The notes: a model not told the origin generated them from the sequence alone. A DNA stretch of 8,577 bases from Vulcanimicrobiota bacterium (GCA_014304965.1 JACRTZ010000183.1:1-8577); one strand, 5' to 3'. Shown: positions 1-5,786, numbered from the stretch's first letter. Program-made: numbers and translations.

Positions 1-626
1 GCGTAGAGCAGCGCGGCTTGATTTTTCTTGGGCTCGATTCGCGCGGCACAGAGAATCCCGGCCCGTTCGCCGGAAATGGCGCGGGCGAATGGCGCATCGT
101 CGACGCCGAGCGGGGCGACGACGAAGGGAACGCGCCCTGCTCCAAGCCGTTCGGCGTACAGATACGCCTCGATGTTGCTGGCGGGCAGAACGACGTCGGC
201 CGCAAGCATGCAATCGCGCTGCATCGTCAGCCGGCGCTCGGCCGCGCGTGCGTGCCGGCCTTTTCGCACGAGGGTCGCTTCGTTGTCGCGCAGCTTGAGC
301 AAACGTTTGCGCGGGTCGCGCGATTCGAGCGCGCGTTCGACCGCGGGCGCGATCGTCAAGAATGGACGCAAATCGAGCCAGATCGGCGACAGTACGAGCG
401 GCGTCCCGCTCGCGCGGATCGCCGCAATTTGCGAACGCGCCGTAGCGGGCTCGAAGATGCCGAAGACGTGCGCCAGGTCGTAGCCCGCGGCGTCGGGCCG
501 CGCGGTCGCAGCGACATCCACCTCGGTGCCGAGCGCGCGCACGGCAGCGAGCGCGTGGTTGGCGTGAACGACGTCTCCGCCCGGCTGCGCGAGCGCGTCC
601 GGGCGCACGACCGCGAGCACGCGCAT
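1..626 (-). CDS. Glycosyltransferase family 4-like protein, N-terminal part (cut by window edge)
   Basis: Reading the minus strand from the ATG at 626 gives 208 uninterrupted codons that run off the window at base 1. The protein starts MRVLAVVRPD followed by a GGD at residues 16-18, typical of the N-terminal Rossmann lobe of GT-B glycosyltransferases. Residues 53-86 (HVFGIF, then PLVLSPIWLD) resemble the acceptor-side lobe. Residues 172-175 (PLGV) and 194-202 (AARIEPKKN) match the linker and start of the nucleotide-sugar lobe in GT4 enzymes. The E-x7-E donor motif would lie outside the window. By family, it should transfer a sugar from an activated donor during envelope or exopolysaccharide synthesis; donor and acceptor are unknown. 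Its start lies 7 bases after the stop of the DUF2079 gene, so the two are probably co-transcribed. Only a weak ribosome binding site is visible, which suggests translational coupling. The fold assignment is good; the exact family is inferred. Confidence 0.8.
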   Translation of the reverse strand, partial: MRVLAVVRPDALAQPGGDVVHANHALAAVRALGTEVDVAATARPDAAGYDLAHVFGIFEPATARSQIAAIRASGTPLVLSPIWLDLRPFLTIAPAVERALESRDPRKRLLKLRDNEATLVRKGRHARAAERRLTMQRDCMLAADVVLPASNIEAYLYAERLGAGRVPFVVAPLGVDDAPFARAISGERAGILCAARIEPKKNQAALLY

Positions 627-633
627 CAGCGCA

Positions 634-1932
634 TCACTTCGCGGGAACCGGCACGCCGAGGCACAACGCCGTGTTCGCCGGCCACGTCCCGATTCCGAGC
701 GAGGCGAAAAACGCCCGCGCGTCGCGATTGTACGGAGAGCACGTCGCCATGTCGTTCGGCCGGGAGCGCGCGAGCAAGACGTGCAGGCTCGCAGCCGCCA
801 CGGCATAGGCGCCCTCGTCGCTCCGCGGAATGACGACGTCGCTCGGCGTCCCGCCCAGCGCGCGTGCGTGTGCGAAGGCTGCGCGGTCAACCACGTACGG
901 CCAACGCCCGATTTTCAGGACCGTGTCGTTGAAGAAGAGCGCGCATACGAGAGCGCCCGCAAGCAACGGCACGGCGAGCCGCCGATTGCGGGCGACGGCG
1001 AACGCAGCGCCGATCGCGGTCGCGGCAAGGAGCGGCGCCATCCAATGCGTCCCGACCCGCGAGATGTCGTATGCCCACGGCTTGTTGAACGCGACCTCTG
1101 CAACGAGGGGTGCGGCGAGCAGTAAACGGCGGCCGAGCCACAGGGGCACGAACCCGAACGAGGCGAGCAACGCGGCGAACGATGCAAGTTTCACGAACGG
1201 CATATCTACGTGCACGCCGTAAGCCGGGATGGACGGCACCGCGCCGTGCAGATGCTCGGCGATCGCGAACCCCGCGCCGTTGAGCAACGCGAGCCCGGCG
1301 ACGCTCCAGCCGATGCGGCGATCCCACCAGAGCGCACACGCAGCGCCGAACCACATCAGGAAGAGCGCTTCGTCTTCTTTCAACCCGAGCAACGCTTGCG
1401 CGACGATCAGCGCGGGCCAGAACCGCCGTAACCGGACGAAGGTCGCGCCGAGCGTCGCAAGCAGCGGCACGAACACGTTCTCCAGAAAATTGCCGTATGC
1501 GAGGCCCTGCGCCGCGGGCGTTAGCAAGAACGCGATGCCCGCAAAACTTGCACTGCGCGCGTCCCCGCCGCAGACGCGCACGAAGACGCAGAGCGCGATC
1601 CCGCTCGACGCAACCGCCAGCACTTGCACGACGAGCAGCGTTTGCACGTATGGAAAGAGCGCGACGAGCGGCACGAGCGCGAGCAGCGTCCACGAATCGT
1701 GCACCTGCAAGTGCGGCCGGTATTCGGCGCCGTTCCACGAGCCGCGTCCGTGCGCTTCGTTCACGAGCCACTGCAAGAACGTTCCGGTATCGGCGCCGTA
1801 CCGCAGCGCCCAGAGCTTGTTGAGGGCGAGCGCGAGATACGCGGCGAAAAAGATCGCGGCCGCGACCACGACCGCGCGGGTCGGACCGCTTGGCCCGCCC
1901 GCGGCGGACCGGGAGACTGCTCCGAGGCGCAT
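634..1932 (-). CDS. DUF2079 family polytopic membrane protein
   Basis: A 432-residue hydrophobic protein with roughly ten membrane segments, the first near residues 20-38. Family-like landmarks are GADTGTFLQWLVN (46-58), a periplasm-type HLQVHDSW stretch (74-81) followed by VPLVALFP (87-94), NFLENVFVPLL (148-158) and GLKEDEALFL (183-192). The KED motif after a membrane helix is characteristic of DUF2079 proteins, which resemble GT-C (mannosyltransferase-like) membrane enzymes. The C-terminal part after about residue 345 looks soluble, as in that family. Function is not established; by resemblance and by the glycosyltransferase gene 7 bases downstream, I infer a role in polyprenyl-linked sugar transfer. 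The ATG at 1932 is the only good start, though no clear ribosome binding site precedes it. The gene is divergent from csrA. Confidence 0.75.
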   Translation of the reverse strand: MRLGAVSRSAAGGPSGPTRAVVVAAAIFFAAYLALALNKLWALRYGADTGTFLQWLVNEAHGRGSWNGAEYRPHLQVHDSWTLLALVPLVALFPYVQTLLVVQVLAVASSGIALCVFVRVCGGDARSASFAGIAFLLTPAAQGLAYGNFLENVFVPLLATLGATFVRLRRFWPALIVAQALLGLKEDEALFLMWFGAACALWWDRRIGWSVAGLALLNGAGFAIAEHLHGAVPSIPAYGVHVDMPFVKLASFAALLASFGFVPLWLGRRLLLAAPLVAEVAFNKPWAYDISRVGTHWMAPLLAATAIGAAFAVARNRRLAVPLLAGALVCALFFNDTVLKIGRWPYVVDRAAFAHARALGGTPSDVVIPRSDEGAYAVAAASLHVLLARSRPNDMATCSPYNRDARAFFASLGIGTWPANTALCLGVPVPAK

Positions 1933-2057
1933 CCCGGGGGGTTGGAAATCGGGTCCGACGTGGCCTAGGGGTCGCCTGCTCCTTGGGCAGAAGTCCTCAG
2001 GGCGGAGCGCGGGTCAGCCCGGCGCCCCAGCGAATACAATAAACAATGACCGGTCTG

Positions 2058-2075
2058 TCCGCGTATAATCGCGGA
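2058..2075 (+). promoter_or_regulatory. Putative csrA promoter: consensus -10 inside a perfect inverted repeat
   Basis: A perfect -10 hexamer TATAAT lies at 2064-2069, 29 bases before the csrA ATG. It is flanked exactly by TCCGCG (2058-2063) and CGCGGA (2070-2075), a perfect 6-bp inverted repeat. No good -35 is seen at 17 bp spacing (AAACAA at 2041-2046) and there is no TGn extension, so an activator or another sigma preference is possible. An 8-bp palindrome GACCGGTC (2048-2055) lies between the expected -35 and -10. Transcription would start near 2076, giving a leader of about 23 bases. The region to 1932 also has to hold the promoter of the divergent DUF2079 gene, for which I found no convincing match. 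Confidence 0.6.
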
Positions 2076-2089
2076 TGGTTTCTTGCGAC

Positions 2090-2093
2090 GGAG
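2090..2093 (+). promoter_or_regulatory. Ribosome binding site that fixes the csrA start
   Basis: GGAG with 5 bases of spacing to the ATG at 2099. It supports 2099 over the in-frame upstream ATG at 2075, which would add eight residues not found in CsrA proteins. It also forms an ACGGA motif (2088-2092), so CsrA could in principle repress its own translation here, as known in other bacteria. Confidence 0.65.
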
Positions 2094-2098
2094 CGCTC

Positions 2099-2302
2099 AT
2101 GCTGGTATTAACCCGTAAGCCGAATCAGGCGATCATGATCGGCGATGACATTCGGATCGTTGTTGTGTCCGTGGACCGCGACCAAGTGCGAATCGGCATC
2201 GAGGCGCCCCGCGAGGTCACCGTCCATCGTGCCGAGGTCTACGAAGAGATCCGCCGAGGCGAAGGACGCCCCAAAAAGGCCCTCGAGCAACCCACAGCCT
2301 AG
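2099..2302 (+). CDS. csrA: CsrA/RsmA carbon storage regulator
   Basis: CsrA is a small dimeric RNA-binding protein that recognises GGA motifs, often in hairpin loops near ribosome binding sites, and alters translation or mRNA stability. This protein has 67 residues, normal for the family (about 60-75). It begins MLVLTRKPNQ, continues with MIGDDIRI and QVRIGIEAP, and carries VHR at 42-44. L4, R6 and R44, the main RNA-contacting positions of E. coli CsrA, are all present. The tail after residue 55 is basic and variable. The gene stands alone rather than beside fliW or flagellar genes, 199 bases upstream of rpsB on the same strand. Its start is set by the ribosome binding site at 2090-2093. Confidence 0.96.
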   Translation: MLVLTRKPNQAIMIGDDIRIVVVSVDRDQVRIGIEAPREVTVHRAEVYEEIRRGEGRPKKALEQPTA

Positions 2303-2303
2303 A

Positions 2304-2343
2304 CCCGCCAAAGACGGCGGGGGCTGGCCCCACGGAAGGGGCC
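2304..2343 (+). other. Two tandem GC hairpins directly after csrA
   Basis: Hairpin 1: CCCGCC (2304-2309), loop AAAGAC, GGCGGG (2316-2321). Hairpin 2: GGCCCC (2326-2331), loop ACGGAA (2332-2337), GGGGCC (2338-2343). Both stems are perfect 6-bp G/C stems. The first begins one base after the csrA stop. No T tract follows either, so they are not classical intrinsic terminators. They may protect the mRNA 3' end, act as a weak or Rho-assisted terminator, or bind CsrA through the loop GGA of hairpin 2. Confidence 0.55.
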
Positions 2344-2355
2344 GTGTCGCGAAGA

Positions 2356-2365
2356 TCACGGATGA
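2356..2365 (+). promoter_or_regulatory. Candidate CsrA/Rsm binding motif
   Basis: TCACGGATGA fits all ten positions of the published RsmA/E-type consensus A/U-CANGGANG-U/A. It lies after csrA and upstream of the predicted rpsB transcription start, so it would be transcribed only on readthrough from csrA. It is not inside an obvious hairpin. A chance match in about 400 bases is unlikely but not negligible, so this is only a candidate. Confidence 0.3.
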
Positions 2366-2371
2366 GTGGGA

Positions 2372-2399
2372 GCGACACCGTTGCGGCCCGTGGTATACT
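2372..2399 (+). promoter_or_regulatory. Putative rpsB operon promoter with extended -10
   Basis: The -35 is GCGACA (2372-2377, four of six consensus bases), with a 16-bp spacer and an extended -10, TGG-TATACT (2391-2399). The predicted start is near 2406, giving a leader of about 96 bases before rpsB. The -10 lies in the centre of a perfect inverted repeat, CCCGTGG (2387-2393) and CCACGGG (2400-2406). The GC-rich stretch after the -10 resembles the discriminator of stringently controlled ribosomal promoters. Confidence 0.7.
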
Positions 2400-2417
2400 C
2401 CACGGGTTGTTCAAATT

Positions 2418-2438
2418 CGCCCGGCACGAGGCCGGGCG
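2418..2438 (+). promoter_or_regulatory. Strong hairpin in the rpsB leader
   Basis: CGCCCGGC (2418-2425), loop ACGAG, GCCGGGCG (2431-2438): a perfect 8-bp G/C stem just after the predicted transcription start. A weaker possible stem follows (GGGCC near 2454 with GGTCC at 2476-2480, containing a loop with ACGGAAG at 2464-2470). No T tract follows. In E. coli the rpsB leader is the site of feedback by S2; this hairpin could be the local counterpart, but I do not recognise a known leader family. Confidence 0.5.
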
Positions 2439-2501
2439 CGATGATCCCAGCAGGGCCGGCGCTACGGAAGCCGCGGGTCCGGGGTCAGAAAGGTCCTTAG
2501 T

Positions 2502-3302
2502 ATGGCATCGATCATCAGCATGAAAGCGCTCCTCGAGGCGGGCGTCCATTTCGGACACCAAACGCGTCGCTGGAATCCGAAGATGAAGCCCTTCATCTTC
2601 CAAGAGCGCAACGGCATCTACATCATCGACTTGCAAAAGACGGTGCTGATGCTGCGGGAAGTGTACGCCGCCGTCAAAGCCATGGCGCGCGACGGCAAAG
2701 TCATTCTGTACGTCGGCACCAAGAAACAAGCGCAAGAAGTCGTCAAAGAAGAAGCGGAGCGCGCCGGCACCTACTTCGTCAACGAGCGCTGGCTGGGCGG
2801 CACGTTGACGAATTTCGCGACGATTCAAAAGCGCATCACGCGGTTGCGCGAGCTCGAGCAGATGAAGCAGCAAGGCGGCTTCGACATGCTGCCAAAAAAA
2901 GAAGTCGCCAAGCTCAGCGACGAGTTGGAGAAGCTCAACCGCTTCCTCGGCGGCATCAAAGACATGCACCGTCTGCCGGACGCGATCTTCATCGTGGATC
3001 CCAAGAAAGAGCGCATCGCAGTACTCGAAGCGCGCAAACTGAAGATTCCGATCATCGCGGTGATCGACACCAACTGCGACCCCGATGAAATCGATTATCC
3101 GATCCCGGGCAACGACGACGCCATCCGCGCCGTCAAGCTCATGGTCTCGAAGATTTCCGACGCCATCATCGAGGGCCGCACCGAAGCCGAGAGCGGCGGG
3201 TACGACGACGGCGACTACGCCGACGCCTACGCTGCGCCGCCCGCGCCGGCCGAGGCCGCTGAAACCCCGGCGGCTCCCGGGGAGGTTGCGGTCCAGGCAT
3301 GA
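2502..3302 (+). CDS. rpsB: 30S ribosomal protein S2
   Basis: S2 is a 30S subunit protein needed late in assembly and for recruiting S1 where that is present. The 266-residue product has family signatures throughout: MKALLEAGVHFGHQTRRWNP (7-26), IIDLQKT (41-47), LYVGTKKQAQ (69-78), NERWLGGTLTNF (94-105), LPDAIFIVDP (158-167), IIAVIDTNCDP (184-194) and IPGNDDAIRA (201-210). After about residue 230 comes a low-complexity Gly/Asp then Ala/Pro tail, which is variable in the family. The ATG at 2502 is preceded by AAAGG (2489-2493) at 8 bases and gives the expected N terminus; an internal ATG at 2520 would lose it. It is the first gene of a four-gene overlapping operon, and its stop overlaps the tsf start (ATGA). 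Confidence 0.98.
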   Translation: MASIISMKALLEAGVHFGHQTRRWNPKMKPFIFQERNGIYIIDLQKTVLMLREVYAAVKAMARDGKVILYVGTKKQAQEVVKEEAERAGTYFVNERWLGGTLTNFATIQKRITRLRELEQMKQQGGFDMLPKKEVAKLSDELEKLNRFLGGIKDMHRLPDAIFIVDPKKERIAVLEARKLKIPIIAVIDTNCDPDEIDYPIPGNDDAIRAVKLMVSKISDAIIEGRTEAESGGYDDGDYADAYAAPPAPAEAAETPAAPGEVAVQA

Positions 3303-3910
3303 CCACCACCAGCGATTACAAACCCACCGCAGAAGACGTCAAGCGCTTGCGCGACGCGACCGGCGCCGGCATGCTGGATTGCCGGGCCGCTCTCGTGAAC
3401 GCCGGCGGCGACTACGAAGCCGCGCAGAAGCACCTGCTCGAGACCGGGATGTCCAAAGCGGCGAAAAAGGCCGACCGGACGACCAAAGAAGGCCTGATCG
3501 AATCCTACATCCACGTGGGCGGCAAGATCGGCGCCCTGGTCGAGCTCAACTGCGAGACCGACTTCGTTGCGAAGAACGAGCGCTTCAAGGAGCTGGCCCG
3601 CGACATCGCCATGCACGTCGCAGCGATGCCGGTGAAATACGTTTCGCGCCAGGCGGTCCCCGAGAACGAACTGAACGAGGCCAAGGCCGAGCTCGCCAAG
3701 AGCCTGCCCGAAGGCAAACCCGCGAACGTCATCGAGAAGATCGTCGAAGGGAAGCTGAACAAGTGGTACGAGGAGCACGTGTTGCTCGACATGCCCTTTA
3801 TCAAGAACGACGAGCAGACCGTCGGGGAATTGATCGGTTCGGTCGTCGGCGTGCTCGGCGAGAACATCCAGGTGCGGCGCTTCTCGAAGTTCGCGCTCGG
3901 TGAAAGCTAA
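3299..3910 (+). CDS. tsf: Translation elongation factor Ts
   Basis: EF-Ts is the guanine nucleotide exchange factor that releases GDP from EF-Tu. Signature 1 lies at 17-32 (LRDATGAGMLDCRAAL, in the N-terminal UBA-like domain). Signature 2 lies at 71-91 (IHVGGKIGALVELNCETDFV), with the TDFVAKN motif at 87-93 that contacts EF-Tu. At 203 residues it is the short type, like cyanobacterial and Thermus proteins, lacking much of the second core subdomain of the approximately 283-residue E. coli form. The ATG overlaps the rpsB stop by four bases. GGGGAGG at 3279-3285 is rather far upstream (13 bases), so coupled re-initiation is likely. Its end overlaps pyrH by 11 bases. Confidence 0.97.
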   Translation: MTTTSDYKPTAEDVKRLRDATGAGMLDCRAALVNAGGDYEAAQKHLLETGMSKAAKKADRTTKEGLIESYIHVGGKIGALVELNCETDFVAKNERFKELARDIAMHVAAMPVKYVSRQAVPENELNEAKAELAKSLPEGKPANVIEKIVEGKLNKWYEEHVLLDMPFIKNDEQTVGELIGSVVGVLGENIQVRRFSKFALGES

Positions 3911-4673
3911 CCCCGACAACGCGAGGCCGCCGTTCCGGCGGATCCTCCTCAAACTCTCCGGCGAAGCGTTCCTCGGGCGCGAAAGCTCCGTGGACCACGC
4001 GAACACGGCCGGCATGGCCGAGGAGATCGCCAAGGTCGCGCGCGACGGCGTATCGGTTGCGGTGGTGGTCGGCGGTGGGAATATCTGGCGCGGCAAAGCC
4101 CACGAGGCCGGCGGCATGGATCGCGCCACCGCCGACTACATGGGCATGCTCGCGACCGTGATCAACGCGCTCGCCCTCCAGGACGCGCTCGAGCGTATCG
4201 GCGTTCCCTCGCGCGTCCAGACCGCGATCCAAATGCAGCAGATCGCGGAGCCGTACATTCGCCGGCGCGCGATGCGCCATTTAGAGAAGGGCCGCGTCGT
4301 GATCTTCGGAGCCGGAACCGGCAACCCGTACTTCACGACCGACACGACGGCCGCGCTACGCGCGGTCGAAATCGGCGCCGAAGCGATCTTGAAGGCGACG
4401 AAGGTTGACGGCATCTACACCGCCGACCCCAAAGTGGATCGTTCCGCAACGCGCTTCACGCGACTCGATTATCTCGAAGTCTTGCAGCGCGGATTGCAAG
4501 TCATGGACAACACGGCGCTCACGCTCTGCATGGACAACGGCTTGCCGATCGTCGTGTTCGACATGAACGTGCCCGGGAATATCCGCCGGGTCGTGCAAGG
4601 CGAACCGATCGGAACGCTGGTGACGAGCGGGTTACGCGGCGAAGGTGCTCGGATCGAAGAGGTGACGACATGA
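3900..4673 (+). CDS. pyrH: UMP kinase
   Basis: Bacterial UMP kinase phosphorylates UMP to UDP with ATP. It is an allosteric hexamer of the amino acid kinase fold. The 257-residue protein has ILLKLSGEAF (15-24), VVVGGGNIWRG (55-65), MDRATADYMGMLATVINALA (73-92), FGAGTGNPYFTTDT (136-149), KVDGIYTADP (168-177) and MDNTALTLCMDNGLPI (202-217), all hallmarks of PyrH. I chose the GTG at 3900 because it gives a short leader of 13 residues before the first strand. This start overlaps tsf by 11 bases and has no clear ribosome binding site, consistent with coupling. The next ATG in frame lies at residue 39, past the kinase P-loop-like segment, so it is not a plausible start. The stop overlaps the frr start as ATGA. 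Confidence 0.97.
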   Translation: MKANPDNARPPFRRILLKLSGEAFLGRESSVDHANTAGMAEEIAKVARDGVSVAVVVGGGNIWRGKAHEAGGMDRATADYMGMLATVINALALQDALERIGVPSRVQTAIQMQQIAEPYIRRRAMRHLEKGRVVIFGAGTGNPYFTTDTTAALRAVEIGAEAILKATKVDGIYTADPKVDRSATRFTRLDYLEVLQRGLQVMDNTALTLCMDNGLPIVVFDMNVPGNIRRVVQGEPIGTLVTSGLRGEGARIEEVTT

Positions 4674-5233
4674 CGACGTTGGACGAAGTCTACAAGCAGA
4701 CCGAAGACAAGATGGGCAAAGCGCTCGAAGCGACGCGTTCGGAATTTTCCGGCGTGCGCACCGGGCGCGCGTCAACGGCGCTTGTGGACCGCTTGCACGT
4801 CGAAGCGTACGGCGCATCGGTCCCCCTCAAGCAGGTCGCCTCGGTCAGCACGCCCGACGCGCGGACCCTGCAGATCTCGGCCTTCGACCGCTCGACCGTC
4901 GGCGCGATCAGGAAGGCGATCGAGACGAGCGATCTCGGCCTCAATCCCAACGTGGACGGCTCGAACATCCGCCTTTCGATTCCGCCGCTCACCGAAGAAC
5001 GCCGCAAAGATCTGGTCAAGATCGTCCACAAGAAGGCCGAAGAAGGCAAGATCGCGATTCGCAACGTCCGGCACAAGGGCATAGACGAGATCAAGTCACT
5101 GCACAAGGATCACAAGATCACCGAAGACGAGCAGAAACGCGCCGGCGATCAGGTGCAGAAGATGACCGACAAATACATCAAAGACGTGGACGCCCTGACC
5201 CAGAGCAAAGAGAAAGAGATCATGGAGGTTTAG
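4670..5233 (+). CDS. frr: Ribosome recycling factor
   Basis: RRF, with EF-G, splits the post-termination ribosome into subunits. At 187 residues it is close to the usual 185. It has RTGRAS (30-35), YGASVPLKQVASVS (47-60), RTLQISAFDRS (65-75), SDLGLNPNVDGSNIRLSIPP (87-106), LTEERRKDLVKI (107-118) and RNVRHKG (131-137). R134 corresponds to the essential R132 of E. coli RRF. The neighbouring Arg is replaced by His at 135, probably tolerated. The ATG overlaps the pyrH stop and has a good GAGGTGA (4659-4665) upstream. It is the last gene of the operon. The 42 bases to the convergent DUF2283 stop contain no recognisable intrinsic terminator. Confidence 0.98.
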   Translation: MTTLDEVYKQTEDKMGKALEATRSEFSGVRTGRASTALVDRLHVEAYGASVPLKQVASVSTPDARTLQISAFDRSTVGAIRKAIETSDLGLNPNVDGSNIRLSIPPLTEERRKDLVKIVHKKAEEGKIAIRNVRHKGIDEIKSLHKDHKITEDEQKRAGDQVQKMTDKYIKDVDALTQSKEKEIMEV

Positions 5234-5275
5234 CAGGCCGCGCCCTAGTCGGGGACGGGTTCGAGTAAGACGAGT

Positions 5276-5548
5276 CTATGGCGGCTGCGCGTCGGTGAGT
5301 CTGAAAACACCCGCCAGACTGAGGTCATATTCCCGCGCCGCTTCTATCGCGCACGACACCTCTTCGTCGTTGGTGCCGACTATTTCGAGACCAACCGGCG
5401 AGCCGTCAGCATCCAGGTCAATATTAACAATGAGTGAGCCTGTAGGATCTCGCGTAATTGTGCGCGCCACCTGAGACTGTGAGTAGCGCAGATAAAGACA
5501 AGTCAGGCCGCCTTCGTCGTCGCGCGTGATCTCGATAATCGGTTTCAT
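5276..5548 (-). CDS. DUF2283 family protein, predicted antitoxin partner
   Basis: A 90-residue acidic protein. LYLRYSQSQVARTI (18-31) followed by IVNIDLDADGSPVGLEI (40-56) is the DUF2283 pattern: a strand-turn module with a DLDxDGxxVGxEI core. A short helix-like segment follows (64-79). The family is commonly found beside DUF4258 genes and is regarded as a putative type II antitoxin, though I see no DNA-binding motif in it. It starts four bases inside the DUF4258 stop (ATGA, 5548-5545) and has GAGGA (5555-5559, minus strand) six bases upstream, so the pair is an operon. It faces frr convergently. Local GC is lower than in the neighbours (about 47% in 5401-5460 by my count, against about 72% in 6481-6540), a sign of acquired DNA. 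Biological role is inferred. Confidence 0.8.
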   Translation of the reverse strand: MKPIIEITRDDEGGLTCLYLRYSQSQVARTITRDPTGSLIVNIDLDADGSPVGLEIVGTNDEEVSCAIEAAREYDLSLAGVFRLTDAQPP

Positions 5549-5754
5549 ATGGTTTCCTCGGTTACCGTGATTATCGTATGAAGGTCGGGTGCGACGGTAA
5601 CTCGGATGCGGCGATTACTGATCGACTTGTAAAAATTCCGCGCTCCCGTATGTCCAGGTGTAGAGGTTTCATAAAAACGCAGGGTCGCTTCAACCTCTGC
5701 CACCGTGATTCTTCGGCGAATCATCCGCCGAAGTGCGTGCCTTGAGTATACCAC
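5545..5754 (-). CDS. DUF4258 family protein, predicted small toxin
   Basis: From the GTG at 5754 the product is 69 residues: YSRHALRRMIRRRITVAEVE (3-22), then GHTGARNFYKSI (34-45), RRIRVTV (48-54) and HTIITVTE (59-66). The HA-x-RM-x3-R-I start and the closing strands are the DUF4258 pattern, a compact basic domain often paired with DUF2283. A ribonuclease-like (RelE/HigB-type) toxin activity is a hypothesis only. The frame is open up to an ATG at 5940, but residues before position 5754 look like translated regulatory DNA. The GTG has GGGGGA only two to three bases upstream, so the start is not certain; an ATG at 5724 would remove the conserved HALRR part. The stop overlaps the DUF2283 start by four bases. 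Confidence 0.75.
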   Translation of the reverse strand: MVYSRHALRRMIRRRITVAEVEATLRFYETSTPGHTGARNFYKSISNRRIRVTVAPDLHTIITVTEETI

Positions 5755-5759
5755 CTTCC

Positions 5760-5786
5760 CCCATCCGGGCCGGTTGCCCGAATGGG
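5760..5786 (-). repeat. 27-bp inverted repeat between TA promoter and start, operator candidate
   Basis: CCCATCCGGGC (5760-5770) and GCCCGAATGGG (5776-5786) pair over 10 of 11 positions across a CGGTT loop. The one mismatch becomes a G-U pair in minus-strand RNA. It abuts and partly overlaps the -10 of the predicted DUF4258 promoter, and ends five bases upstream of the GTG. Such a site fits autoregulation of a toxin-antitoxin operon, or an mRNA hairpin controlling the first gene. No T tract follows on either strand, so it is not a terminator. Confidence 0.6.

Noticed and set aside
18..833. 271-codon plus-strand ORF
   Set aside because: Antisense to the glycosyltransferase and to the end of the DUF2079 gene; Arg-rich composition typical of a shadow frame, and no family resemblance.
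2075..2098. Upstream ATG at 2075 as csrA start
   Set aside because: It would add eight residues before the invariant MLVLTR start, and it lies at or before the predicted transcription start; GGAG at 2090 is correctly spaced for 2099.
3227..4129. 300-codon minus-strand ORF
   Set aside because: Lies opposite tsf and the ends of rpsB and pyrH; no motif and no promoter or ribosome binding site of its own.
5234..5275. Terminator or tRNA-like T-arm (GGTTCGAG) after frr
   Set aside because: Only 3-4 bp of stem can form, there is no T tract, and no other tRNA arms or acceptor stem surround the TTCGAG.
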